Assembly: GCF_002160055.1 (NCBI RefSeq)
Contig: NZ_NFJV01000014.1
Coordinates: 30,467-94,466, forward strand
DNA: 64,000 nucleotides
Direction: 5' to 3'
Source: Mediterranea sp. An20
Lineage (GTDB): Bacteria; Bacteroidota; Bacteroidia; Bacteroidales; Bacteroidaceae
A program made the translations under genes and the position numbers. The first letter of the stretch is position 1, and each line of letters begins with the position of its first letter. Below the pieces are notes generated by a model that was not told the origin of the DNA, searched no databases, and worked only from the letters and a program-made list of their open reading frames with translations. Shown in pieces: positions 8,723 to 16,826 of this stretch.

Positions 8723-9267
8723 AACGCTTAGACGACATAGCGCTGGTTACGCAGGTGGCGGTGCTACACAACACCGCTGCCTTCGACAAACTGGTCAGGA
8801 AATACCAGTCGCCCGTGCGGCGGTTCTTCCTGAACCAGACCTGCGGCGACGCCGACCTCAGTGACGATCTGGCACAGGAAACGTTCATCAAGGCCTACAC
8901 CTGCATCGCCTCTTTCAAGGGACTGGCCAATTTCTCTACCTGGCTCTACCGTATTGCATATAACGTATTTTATGATTATATTCGCAACCGAAAAGAGACA
9001 GATGCGTTGGACACACGCCAAGTGGATGCACAATGCCACACCCACCAGCGGGACATCGGGCTGGAGATGGACCTCTACCGCGCCCTCGCCATGCTCAAAG
9101 AGATTGAACGCACCTGCATCAACCTCTTCTACATGGAAGACCTGAGCATCGACAAGATAGCAGACATCACAGGATGCCCCGCCGGCACGGTGAAAAGCCA
9201 CCTGTCGCGGGCTAAACAAAAACTGGCAACCTATTTAAAAGAAAACGGTTATGACGGAAAACGATGA
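8719..9267 (+). CDS. ECF-type RNA polymerase sigma factor
   Basis: Sigma-70 family factor of 182 residues lacking regions 1 and 3. Region 2 spans about residues 20-95 (DDLAQETFIKAY, then FSTWLYRIAYN). Region 4, about 115-170, has the helix-turn-helix LSIDKIADITGCPAGTVKSH. It overlaps the upstream DUF6249-like gene by 4 bp and the downstream membrane protein gene by 17 bp, an arrangement that ties its synthesis to both partners. No FecR-type anti-sigma gene or SusC/D pair is nearby, so it is not the usual Bacteroides ECF system for glycan uptake. Confidence 0.93.
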   Translation: MKRLDDIALVTQVAVLHNTAAFDKLVRKYQSPVRRFFLNQTCGDADLSDDLAQETFIKAYTCIASFKGLANFSTWLYRIAYNVFYDYIRNRKETDALDTRQVDAQCHTHQRDIGLEMDLYRALAMLKEIERTCINLFYMEDLSIDKIADITGCPAGTVKSHLSRAKQKLATYLKENGYDGKR

Positions 9268-9580
9268 CAGACTGATAGAACAGTTTCTCGCCCCGGGACG
9301 CCGGGAGATAGCAGACAACGGATTCACCCGCCGCGTGCTGAACCGCCTGCCCGACCGCCGTGAACGGTTGGCACGGCTGTGGACATTTACGGGCTTTACA
9401 CTCGCCTTGGTGCTCTTTATCGCCCTCGACGGAATAGAACTGATTTGGAACTCCTTGCGCGAAACGCTTACCACTGCCGTAGAACAGAGCATGGCCACCA
9501 ACATCGACCCCAAATCGCTGGTCATTGCCGGCGTGGTACTCCTGTTCTTGGCGTATAAGAAAATAGCCTCTTTGGCATGA
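9251..9580 (+). CDS. Small DUF5056-like membrane protein, candidate anti-sigma factor
   Basis: 109 residues: a hydrophilic, probably cytoplasmic N-terminus (residues 1-40, DDRLIEQFLAPGRREIADNGF), a hydrophobic helix at about 43-62 (LWTFTGFTLALVLFIALDG), and a second at about 90-106. The N-terminus contains the pattern of short acidic-amphipathic helices seen in Bacteroides DUF5056 proteins; that family call is from memory. The 17-bp overlap with the sigma-factor gene and the topology (soluble N-terminus then membrane) suggest an anti-sigma or membrane-tethering role. This is inference; no zinc anti-sigma motif is present. Confidence 0.7.
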   Translation: MTENDDRLIEQFLAPGRREIADNGFTRRVLNRLPDRRERLARLWTFTGFTLALVLFIALDGIELIWNSLRETLTTAVEQSMATNIDPKSLVIAGVVLLFLAYKKIASLA

Positions 9581-9629
9581 ACTGTCTTAAAATAACTTAA
9601 GGAGCGGACTAACTCTTCGGGCTTTGGCG

Positions 9630-9637
9630 TACCTTTG
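9630..9637 (+). promoter_or_regulatory. Probable -7 element for the PLD-family gene
   Basis: TACCTTTG matches TAnnTTTG and lies 33 bp before the TTG start codon. No TTG occurs at the ideal 19-21 bp upstream. Confidence 0.5.
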
Positions 9638-9670
9638 CGCCCACAGAAAACCCCATAAGATAAGAGAGTT

Positions 9671-10903
9671 TTGAAGCACACCTTATTTATTATATTGCTG
9701 GCGGTCTTACTTCCGCTTGTCTCTGCCTATACGCAGACATCAAGCGACACACTGATGATGGACTATCTGCGTGGGCAGGGTATCCCTGTGACGGGCAACA
9801 ACCGCGTCAAACTGCTCCCTACAGGACGCGCCAAGTTTGCCGACCTCTTCGATGCCATCCGTCAGGCACGCCATCACGTACATCTGGAGTATTTCAACTT
9901 CCGCAACGACTCCATTGCCAACGCATTGTTCGACCTGTTGGCGCAAAAAGTAAAGGAAGGTGTGGAAGTACGTGCTCTGTTCGATGCTTTCGGCAACTGG
10001 TCGAACAACAAACCGCTGCGCGAAAAGCATATCCAAGCCATCCGGGCCCGAGGCATAGAACTGGTAAAATTCGACCCCATCACCTTTCCCTACGTCAACC
10101 ACGCCCTGCACCGCGACCACCGGAAAATTGTTGTCATCGACGGAAAGACGGGCTATACGGGTGGCATGAACGTAGCCGACTACTACCTGACCGGCTTGCC
10201 CAAGATAGGACAATGGCACGACATGCACGTGCGTATTGATGGCGATGCCGTGCGATACCTGCAAGGCATTTTCCTGACCACGTGGAACCGGGAGACAGGC
10301 CAGCACGTGGGAGGACCCGAATATTTTGCCGACATCGACATTCCCCGACAAGAAGCAGAAGAAGTAGCCATCGTAGACCGGGTGCCCCGCGAAACGCCCC
10401 GTTCCATCAGTCATGCCTACACCGCCGCCATCGACAGTGCGCGTCACACTGTACGCATCATCAATCCCTATTTCGTACCTACCCAATCCATCCGCACCGC
10501 CCTGAAGCAAGCATTGAAACGAGGCGTAAAGGTGGAAATCATGATTCCCAGTGTCAGTGATGTGCCCTTTACTCCCGAAGCCGCACTCTATTACGTACAT
10601 AAGTTGATGAAGCGCGGCGCACGCATCTACCTCTTCAACGGAGGCTTCCACCATGCCAAAGTGATGACCGTAGACGACAGCTACTGCACCGTAGGCACTG
10701 CCAACCTGAACAGCCGCAGCCTGCGCTACGACTACGAGACCAATGCTTTTATCTTTGCCCCGCGCACCACCGCTGCCCTCAACCGGCTCTTCGACCACAA
10801 CCGCGAGAACAGCACGCTGCTTACGCCGGAGGTGTGGAAACAACGCTCGGGATGGAAGAAGTTCGTGGGGTGGTTCGCCCACTTGTTTACGCCCGTACTC
10901 TGA
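9671..10903 (+). CDS. Phospholipase D / cardiolipin synthase family protein with signal sequence
   Basis: 410 residues with two HKD motifs: HRKIVVID at about 153-160 and HAKVMTVD at about 326-333, each followed by the expected GG or N region (TGGMN; GTANLNSRS). This is the pattern of cardiolipin synthases, which condense phosphatidylglycerol or PG plus PE. Unlike the classical form with two N-terminal membrane helices, this protein begins with a short signal-like segment (KHTLFIILLAVLLPLVSAY), which suggests export. The start codon is TTG at 9671; no ATG gives a signal sequence. It stands alone between two promoters. Cardiolipin synthase or another phosphatidyltransferase/nuclease of the PLD superfamily are both possible. 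Confidence 0.85.
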   Translation: MKHTLFIILLAVLLPLVSAYTQTSSDTLMMDYLRGQGIPVTGNNRVKLLPTGRAKFADLFDAIRQARHHVHLEYFNFRNDSIANALFDLLAQKVKEGVEVRALFDAFGNWSNNKPLREKHIQAIRARGIELVKFDPITFPYVNHALHRDHRKIVVIDGKTGYTGGMNVADYYLTGLPKIGQWHDMHVRIDGDAVRYLQGIFLTTWNRETGQHVGGPEYFADIDIPRQEAEEVAIVDRVPRETPRSISHAYTAAIDSARHTVRIINPYFVPTQSIRTALKQALKRGVKVEIMIPSVSDVPFTPEAALYYVHKLMKRGARIYLFNGGFHHAKVMTVDDSYCTVGTANLNSRSLRYDYETNAFIFAPRTTAALNRLFDHNRENSTLLTPEVWKQRSGWKKFVGWFAHLFTPVL

Positions 10904-10906
10904 GGA

Positions 10907-10938
10907 TTTGTAAGATTGAAAGGAAAAGCGTACCTTTG
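10907..10938 (+). promoter_or_regulatory. Bacteroides-type promoter
   Basis: TTTG at 10907-10910, a 20-bp spacer, TACCTTTG at 10931-10938; a textbook match, 25 bp before the ATG at 10963. It starts a unit that may continue into thyA and folA. Confidence 0.85.
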
Positions 10939-10962
10939 TCCCAACAACTTAAGTCAGAAGAT

Positions 10963-11661
10963 ATGAAAAGGTATTTACTTATTACTCTCTGTATGCTGTT
11001 ATCAGCCTTCCAGTTTCTTCAGGCACAGGAAGCTGAGCCGGAGGATTCCATCATCGTGTCCTATGAAACGCCTGCCCTACGGCCAGAGAACGCTTTTCTG
11101 CGCGACCTGATGGAATTTCAAGGCATTCAATGTATTGATGTAACAGTAAAATCGACTAAGCCCATCACCTATACCCTATATCAGGTAAACAACATCCAAG
11201 GCAAGGAAACAAGAAAGAGCATAGAATTTCCCTTCGCGCAGAATCAGGAGAATGAGATTACTTTCCGCTTCATGTCACAAGCCATGTCGCCCGATACGGC
11301 ACGCATCGTCCTCTGCCGTCCCATGCACTGCTCCTTCCAAGTGCCCCTGTCCACTACGGGCTGCATCCTGATGGAAACGATCTCCGACAAGCCTTATTCA
11401 TTAACCGGCCGCATCCCGCTGATTGCTTATACACCGGGACACAAGGAAGAAGTGGAATTAAATGGCATCAAGGGCACTTTCGTTGATTATTGCGGCGTAC
11501 GGGATGCACACAAGCATCCTACTGAATGGCACAGGCTTTTCAACATCGGAGATTATATCTACTTTGAGTTGGAAATACAGCCGGGCACTACACCGCAGTT
11601 TAATTTCCAGCAAATGGATTCGCCCTCCGAGTCCTCTCAAAAAGAAGAAAAAGAAAACTAA
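10963..11661 (+). CDS. Exported protein of unknown function
   Basis: I do not recognise this 232-residue protein. It starts MKRYLLITLC with a signal sequence ending near FLQAQ (residue 21), consistent with signal peptidase I cleavage, followed by an acidic stretch. No membrane helix follows. The body looks like beta-strand-rich soluble sequence, and the C-terminus is charged (ESSQKEEKEN). ATG 10963 was preferred over the upstream in-frame start because it lies just after a strong promoter and begins the signal sequence. thyA starts 6 bp after the stop, so the genes are probably cotranscribed; no functional link to folate metabolism is evident. Confidence 0.8.
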   Translation: MKRYLLITLCMLLSAFQFLQAQEAEPEDSIIVSYETPALRPENAFLRDLMEFQGIQCIDVTVKSTKPITYTLYQVNNIQGKETRKSIEFPFAQNQENEITFRFMSQAMSPDTARIVLCRPMHCSFQVPLSTTGCILMETISDKPYSLTGRIPLIAYTPGHKEEVELNGIKGTFVDYCGVRDAHKHPTEWHRLFNIGDYIYFELEIQPGTTPQFNFQQMDSPSESSQKEEKEN

Positions 11662-11667
11662 ATTGCA

Positions 11668-12462
11668 ATGAAACCATACTTAGACCTCCTCAACCGCATA
11701 CTCAACGAAGGTGTGCACAAAGACGACCGTACGGGTACGGGCACTCTCAGTGTATTTGGCCACCAAATGCGCTTCAACTTGGAAGAGGGTTTCCCCTTGC
11801 TGACCACCAAGAAGCTGCACCTCAAGTCCATCATCTACGAACTGCTATGGTTCCTGAGCGGCGATACCAACGTACACTACCTGCAGGAGCACGGCGTACG
11901 TATCTGGAACGAATGGGCTGACGCCAACGGTGATTTAGGACACATCTATGGCTACCAGTGGCGCTCGTGGCCCAACTACGAAGGCGGCTTTATCGACCAA
12001 ATCAGCGAAGCGGTGGACACCATCAAACACAACCCCGACTCGCGACGCATCATTGTCTGCGCATGGAATGTGGCTGACCTTGACCGCATGAACCTGCCTC
12101 CCTGCCACCTGCTCTTCCAGTTTTATGTAGCCAACGGGCGGCTCAGCCTGCAGATGTACCAGCGCAGTGCGGACACCTTCCTGGGCGTCCCCTTCAACAT
12201 AGCATCCTATGCCCTGCTGCTGCAAATGATGGCACAGGTGACGGGGCTACGGGCAGGCGACTTCGTGCATACTCTGGGCGACGCACACATCTACACCAAC
12301 CATCTGGAACAAGTGAAGCTGCAACTCACCCGCACACCACGCCCCCTGCCACACATGCGGCTCAACCCCGACGTGAAGAATATCTTCGACTTCCGCTACG
12401 AAGACTTTGAGTTGACAGACTACGACCCGTGGCCACACATCGCCGGACAGGTATCCGTCTGA
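11668..12462 (+). CDS. thyA: Thymidylate synthase
   Basis: Converts dUMP and 5,10-methylene-THF to dTMP and dihydrofolate. At 264 residues it equals the E. coli enzyme length. The catalytic Cys is C146 in [11 protein letters not shown]; the dUMP-binding Arg region (DSRRIIV) and the C-terminal segment ending HIAGQVSV are intact. It is followed after 48 bp by folA, which recycles the dihydrofolate it makes. Confidence 0.98.
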   Translation: MKPYLDLLNRILNEGVHKDDRTGTGTLSVFGHQMRFNLEEGFPLLTTKKLHLKSIIYELLWFLSGDTNVHYLQEHGVRIWNEWADANGDLGHIYGYQWRSWPNYEGGFIDQISEAVDTIKHNPDSRRIIVCAWNVADLDRMNLPPCHLLFQFYVANGRLSLQMYQRSADTFLGVPFNIASYALLLQMMAQVTGLRAGDFVHTLGDAHIYTNHLEQVKLQLTRTPRPLPHMRLNPDVKNIFDFRYEDFELTDYDPWPHIAGQVSV

Positions 12463-12510
12463 CACCAACAATCTGTAACACTTCTATCCACCCGCTTACG
12501 CTTATTCGTC

Positions 12511-13008
12511 ATGTATTTATCGCTCATTGCCGCCATCGACCGCAACCGTGCCATCGGCTACGAAAACAAGTTGCTGTTCTGGCTTCCGAATGACCTGAAA
12601 CGGTTTAAGACGCTCACCACAGGCCACACCATCCTCATGGGACGCAAGACTTTCGAATCGCTTCCCAAAGGCGCGTTGCCTCAGCGAAGGAATGTCGTCC
12701 TCTCCACAGACAAAAGTCTACAGTTACCCGGTGCAGAAGTGTTTCCGACGCTGGAAGATGCCTTGGCTTCCTGCTGCCCCGATGAACACGTCTATATCAT
12801 CGGCGGAGCCAGCCTCTACCACCACGCCCTGCCTCTGGCCGATGAACTTTGTCTGACCGAAATAGACGCCGAAGCCCCCCATGCCGATGCCTGGTTTCCG
12901 CCCATCGACCCGGCACTGTGGCAAGAAAAAAGCAGAGATGCCCGTCCTGCCGACGAAAAGCATCCCTGCCCTTACGCTTTTGTAGACTACGTGCGCCGTA
13001 AAGCCTAA
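12511..13008 (+). CDS. folA: Dihydrofolate reductase
   Basis: NADPH-dependent reduction of dihydrofolate to tetrahydrofolate; the trimethoprim target. 165 residues. The acidic active-site residue is D28 (WLPNDLKRFK), NADPH-binding GRKTFESLP follows at about 51-59, and IIGGASLY at about 96-103. Functional pairing with thyA is clear. The last four bases overlap the 3' end of the convergent Lrp-family gene. Confidence 0.97.
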   Translation: MYLSLIAAIDRNRAIGYENKLLFWLPNDLKRFKTLTTGHTILMGRKTFESLPKGALPQRRNVVLSTDKSLQLPGAEVFPTLEDALASCCPDEHVYIIGGASLYHHALPLADELCLTEIDAEAPHADAWFPPIDPALWQEKSRDARPADEKHPCPYAFVDYVRRKA

Positions 13009-13481
13009 TCCTCATCCTCCACAGGCAAAATCGGCATCTGCCGCTTGATTGCTTCGTGAAACGAGATAAGCGTCTCTGTACGTGCCATCCCCAAGGGTTG
13101 TAACTTGTCGTGGATGATGCTCAACAGATGATGGTTGTTGCGGGCGTAGAGTTTGATGAACATGTCATATTTCCCGGTCGTAAAGTGACACTCCACAATC
13201 TCAGGAATGGCCTCCAGTGCCTTGGTCACGGCATCAAACGAAGCAGGATCCTTCAGATAAATGCCGATATAGGCACATGTTTCATAGCCAACTTTCTCCG
13301 GGTCGATGATGAACTCCGACCCCTTCAGAATGCCCAGGTTGGTCAACTTCTGAATACGCTGATGAATGGCAGCTCCCGACACATTGCAGGCACGTGCCAC
13401 TTCCAAGAAAGGAATGCGGGCGTTATCGGCAATCAACCGCAGAATCTGTTCATCCAAACTATCCAATTGATGATGTCCCAT
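13005..13481 (-). CDS. Lrp/AsnC family transcriptional regulator
   Basis: 158 residues. N-terminal winged helix (residues 4-60: LDSLDEQILRLIADNARIPF, then ARACNVSGAAIHQRIQKL), then an effector-binding RAM domain (about 70-145, CAYIGIYLKDP, CHFTTGKYD). Such proteins control amino acid metabolism as octamers. Its target genes cannot be told. A minus-strand TAACTTTG at 13539-13546 may be its -7 element. It overlaps folA tail to tail by 4 bp. Confidence 0.93.
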   Translation of the reverse strand: MGHHQLDSLDEQILRLIADNARIPFLEVARACNVSGAAIHQRIQKLTNLGILKGSEFIIDPEKVGYETCAYIGIYLKDPASFDAVTKALEAIPEIVECHFTTGKYDMFIKLYARNNHHLLSIIHDKLQPLGMARTETLISFHEAIKRQMPILPVEDED

Positions 13482-13647
13482 TACTTGATACGAATAGAAT
13501 TAAAAATGTAATAAACCGCATTAACTGGCGATTTGTTGCAAAGTTAGCGATTTTTCCCTCAACAGAAATGCAATCTGTTACATTTCTTATCAGAAAAGAT
13601 ACCGAAATGATTTAAACGTCCCGGCCAAACAGCCAAGAACTTCGCGC

Positions 13648-13766
13648 TAAGACCGATACTCGGCTGATATGCAGCACGTTATTTCTTATATATAACGAAG
13701 CGGCTGCTTACCGCTTGGAAATGCGCTGCTTATGGCTTGGCAATACGCCTCTTACCGCTTGGCAAG
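13648..13766 (+). repeat. Degenerate 22-bp tandem repeat array B
   Basis: Consecutive 22-bp units start at 13648, 13670, 13692, 13714 and 13736, with a partial unit at 13758. The best conserved begin CTTGGAAAT or CTTGGCAAT and end in CTTAT/CTTAC plus two bases; the first two are the most diverged. The array stops 14 bp before the -33 element of the M64 peptidase promoter. It is part of the 352-bp divergent gap 13482-13833, which otherwise holds only the two promoters. Confidence 0.75.
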
Positions 13767-13780
13767 TTTTTCAGCCCATA

Positions 13781-13811
13781 TTGCAGATGACGCAGAAACA
13801 CCGTATCTTTG
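13781..13811 (+). promoter_or_regulatory. Bacteroides-type promoter for the M64 peptidase
   Basis: TTG 13781-13783, a 20-bp spacer, TATCTTTG 13804-13811; the ATG is 22 bp downstream. Confidence 0.85.
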
Positions 13812-13833
13812 TAGACAAAATTAAGAACTTGTC

Positions 13834-15111
13834 ATGAAAAAAAGTAACCTGCTTCTTGTGTGCCTATTTGCCTGCTTAGGCTTGAGCGCACAATCATTCG
13901 ACCGGTACTTCACCGACCAAACGCTGCGTGTGGACTACCTCTTTACCGGCAATGCCGAACATCAAGCCATCTGTTTAGACGAACTATCCGTCCTTCCCCG
14001 CTGGGCAGGGCGCCGCCACCACCTCGACGAATTGCCTCTGGCCGGCAACGGACAAATCGTCATGCGGGATGCGGCAGACAGCACTGTTATCTACTGCACT
14101 TCTTTCTCATCTCTCTTTCAGGAATGGCTGGAAACGGAAGAAGCCCGACAAACGGACAGAGGATTCGAGAATACTTTCCTGCTGCCTTATCCGCAACGCC
14201 CGGCCGTGGTCGAAATCACTCTCTTCGACCCGCACAGAAAAGTACGCACCCGGATGACACATACCGTTGACCCACAGAATATCCTGATACACCAGCGGGG
14301 ACTGACACACATCACCCCACACCGGTACCTCTTGCAAAGCGGTCCGGCCGACCGTTGCATCGATGTGGCTATTCTGGCCGAAGGATATACCTCTAATGAA
14401 ATGGAGACTTTCTACCAAGATGCACGCATCGCCTGCGAAAGCCTGTTTGGCCACGAACCGTTCCGCTCGCTGAAAGACAAATTCAACATAGTGGCCGTGG
14501 CAAGCCCCTCGGAAGACAGCGGAGTGAGCATCCCGCGACTGAACGAATGGAAAAGCACTGCTTTCCACTCGCACTTCAGCACGTTCTACTCGGACCGCTA
14601 CCTGACCACCTCCCGACTCAAATCGCTGCACGACGCGCTGGCTGGCATCGACTACGAACACATCATCGTATTGGCCAACACAGATGAATACGGGGGCGGT
14701 GGCATCTATAATTCTTACACTCTGACTACTGCCCATCACGAAGACTTCCGCCCGGTGGTGGTACACGAGTTCGGTCATAGCTTCGGAGGACTGGCCGATG
14801 AGTATTTCTACGACGAAGACATCATGAACGATACCTATCCGACCGACGTAGAGCCGTGGGAGCAAAACGTAACGACCCGTGTGGACTTTGCCTCCAAATG
14901 GCAAGACATGATTCCGCAGGGTACACCGGTGCCGACCCCTGCCGAAGACTTCAACACCCATAAAGTAGGTCTGTACGAAGGAGCCGCCTACTCATCGAAG
15001 GGCCTGTACCGGGCTTCCTACAACTGCCGGATGCGCACCAACGAGTATCCCGCATTCTGCCCCGTATGCCAACGGGCACTCCGGCGGCTGATAACCTTCT
15101 ACACCGAATAA
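13834..15111 (+). CDS. Secreted M64-family (IgA-protease-type) zinc metallopeptidase
   Basis: 425 residues with an N-terminal signal sequence (MKKSNLLLVCLFACLGLSAQ). The zinc-binding motif HEFGH lies at residues 311-315 and the third ligand is probably E323 in GGLADEY, the extended HExxHxxGxxDE pattern of peptidase family M64. The preceding segment DVAILAEGYTSNEMETFYQDA is also typical. The N-terminal about 150 residues form the usual M64 beta domain. The family is named for an IgA-cleaving enzyme of Clostridium ramosum; that this protein cleaves immunoglobulin is not shown. It has its own promoter preceded by repeat array B. Confidence 0.93.
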   Translation: MKKSNLLLVCLFACLGLSAQSFDRYFTDQTLRVDYLFTGNAEHQAICLDELSVLPRWAGRRHHLDELPLAGNGQIVMRDAADSTVIYCTSFSSLFQEWLETEEARQTDRGFENTFLLPYPQRPAVVEITLFDPHRKVRTRMTHTVDPQNILIHQRGLTHITPHRYLLQSGPADRCIDVAILAEGYTSNEMETFYQDARIACESLFGHEPFRSLKDKFNIVAVASPSEDSGVSIPRLNEWKSTAFHSHFSTFYSDRYLTTSRLKSLHDALAGIDYEHIIVLANTDEYGGGGIYNSYTLTTAHHEDFRPVVVHEFGHSFGGLADEYFYDEDIMNDTYPTDVEPWEQNVTTRVDFASKWQDMIPQGTPVPTPAEDFNTHKVGLYEGAAYSSKGLYRASYNCRMRTNEYPAFCPVCQRALRRLITFYTE

Positions 15112-15145
15112 AACCATCCTATAACCCTTCAAAAACAAAGAAACC

Positions 15146-15685
15146 ATGCTGAGACTACACCGCATCACTACGGCCGACGAGGAACTGTACAACTTTATGG
15201 AACAGTTGCTCATCGCTTCTTTCCCGCCCGAAGAATACCGGACCTTGGAACAGTTACGCCTCTATACCGATACGCGGCCGGAATTTCATAACAACATTAT
15301 CTTTGACGGAGACATGCCCGTGGGCTTCTTCACCTTCTGGGATTTCGGCACCTTCTGCTACGGCGAACATTTCGCCATTGATCCAGCCCGACGCAACGGA
15401 GGCTATGGCAAACGTACACTCGAAGAACTTATAAGCCATGTCCACCCCCTGCCCATCGTGCTGGAAGTAGAAATGCCTGAAGAAGAAATGGCCCAACGCC
15501 GCATCAATTTCTACAAGCGGCAAGGATTTACGCTGTGGGACAAGCCTTATCAGCAGCCCCCCTATAAAGCAGGCGACGGCTTTCTGCCCATGCGGCTGAT
15601 GTCGTACGGCAACATCGACCCCGAACAGGCTTACGAAAGCATAAAAGACCGTATCTATCGCGAAGTCTACGGAGTCGCACGCTGA
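15146..15685 (+). CDS. GNAT family N-acetyltransferase
   Basis: 179 residues with the acetyl-CoA fold: MLRLHRITTADEELYNFM at the start, GEHFAIDPARRNGGYGKRTLEEL (motif A, with R-x-x-G-x-G/Y-G binding the CoA pyrophosphate) at about 72-94, and RRINFYKRQGFTLWD (motif B) at about 116-130. The substrate is unknown. It starts 34 bp after the M64 gene and may be cotranscribed with it. Confidence 0.9.
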   Translation: MLRLHRITTADEELYNFMEQLLIASFPPEEYRTLEQLRLYTDTRPEFHNNIIFDGDMPVGFFTFWDFGTFCYGEHFAIDPARRNGGYGKRTLEELISHVHPLPIVLEVEMPEEEMAQRRINFYKRQGFTLWDKPYQQPPYKAGDGFLPMRLMSYGNIDPEQAYESIKDRIYREVYGVAR

Positions 15686-15717
15686 CTGAACGCCCTATCC
15701 ATCCCGATAACATACGT

Positions 15718-15742
15718 GAGGGGAGAACAGCCATCTCCCCTC
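15718..15742. terminator. Bidirectional hairpin between GNAT and exbD genes
   Basis: Perfect 9-bp stem GAGGGGAGA (15718-15726) / TCTCCCCTC (15734-15742) with a 7-nt loop between convergent genes; T-rich sequence follows on the plus strand. Confidence 0.65.
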
Positions 15743-15747
15743 TCATT

Positions 15748-16215
15748 TCATTCTCTCTTCTGTGCCGAATAATTGATGTTCAGTGCATGCACCTTTCTCA
15801 ACGCCTCTTTAATGTCCGTCACAATGCCCATGCGCGTATCTTGGTCTACTTTCAAGGAAATCTGCATCAACGGGCGATCGGACTCGGAAAGCCTGGAACG
15901 CTCACCTGCGATATAGTCGGGAATATCTTCGGGAGAGGCAAAAGCATCGTTCAACTGAATGCGGGTTTCGTTTCCCAACCGTTTCCTATAGGCTTCGGCA
16001 GGACGTCCTACATAGATAACGGTCACCAGCGATTTCTTTTCCAGCTTTTCCAATTCCGTAATCTGCGGCACCCTAAACTCCACTTTCAGGGTGACTTCGC
16101 GCATGGTGGTAACAATCATGAAGAAGAACAGCAGCGTAAATATCAAGTCGGGCAACGACGAGGTGTTCAAGGCAGGCATTGTCCGTTTTCCGTGTCTGTC
16201 AAAGCGTCCCATCAA
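15748..16215 (-). CDS. ExbD/TolR family biopolymer transport protein (second copy)
   Basis: 155 residues with one membrane helix near residues 18-40 (SLPDLIFTLLFFFMIVTTM). The helix contains the conserved Asp of ExbD/TolR (LPDLIF) that carries protons. The rest is periplasmic. It overlaps the upstream exbD start by 4 bp and ends a four-gene proton-channel operon. Having two tandem, dissimilar ExbD proteins is usual in Bacteroidetes and suggests a heteromeric complex. Confidence 0.92.
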   Translation of the reverse strand: MMGRFDRHGKRTMPALNTSSLPDLIFTLLFFFMIVTTMREVTLKVEFRVPQITELEKLEKKSLVTVIYVGRPAEAYRKRLGNETRIQLNDAFASPEDIPDYIAGERSRLSESDRPLMQISLKVDQDTRMGIVTDIKEALRKVHALNINYSAQKRE

Positions 16216-16811
16216 TCAGTTCCTCCTTCCTTTCCGGTTTGCGTTTCGGATATTTTCTGCGGATATACTTGCCGGACCGCCCGTTTTTGCTCCGGTGTCA
16301 GTTCCGCATAGTTCTTCTGCCACTTGGTACGGGCCAGTTCATCGCGCAATTCGTTATAAGCAGCCACCAAGGCATTCTGCACATCCATGTAAGCCTTATA
16401 CGAAGCATTCCGGTCGCAACAGAGCGAAATGACATGATTCTTCGTAACCGACAACACGCCAAAGTAGGGGAAAGACACAGACATCTTCTCGGGAAGGTCT
16501 TCGCTGTCCGAAGGATTGGCTACGAACTCTTTCACGCGGCGACGCAATTCGTCTGCGCTTACCAACCGACCGTCACACAACACTTCGTCGTCAGCAGTCA
16601 GGTCTACAGGCAGTACGTTCCGTTCCTTCAGCCTCAAGGGTTCCGCCTTCTGTCCCGGCAGCAGAGGCTCCGGCAAACGGCGTACCAGGCCTTGGTCGGT
16701 ATCCATCGAAGTCGTCATCAAAAAGAAGATAAGGAGCAGGAAAGCAATGTCTGCCGTCGAACTCGAATTGATTTCCGGAACATTCCGTTTGCTTCTACGC
16801 CTGAAATACAT
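16212..16811 (-). CDS. ExbD/TolR family biopolymer transport protein (first copy)
   Basis: 199 residues; membrane helix at about 16-36 (SSTADIAFLLLIFFLMTTSM) with the proton-carrying Asp. The periplasmic domain is longer than in the second copy, with a C-terminal extension rich in charged residues (LARTKWQKNYAELTPEQKR). It lies 15 bp after the membrane protein gene and overlaps the second exbD by 4 bp. Confidence 0.92.
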   Translation of the reverse strand: MYFRRRSKRNVPEINSSSTADIAFLLLIFFLMTTSMDTDQGLVRRLPEPLLPGQKAEPLRLKERNVLPVDLTADDEVLCDGRLVSADELRRRVKEFVANPSDSEDLPEKMSVSFPYFGVLSVTKNHVISLCCDRNASYKAYMDVQNALVAAYNELRDELARTKWQKNYAELTPEQKRAVRQVYPQKISETQTGKEGGTD

Positions 16812-16826
16812 ACCCTCCTCCTTTCC

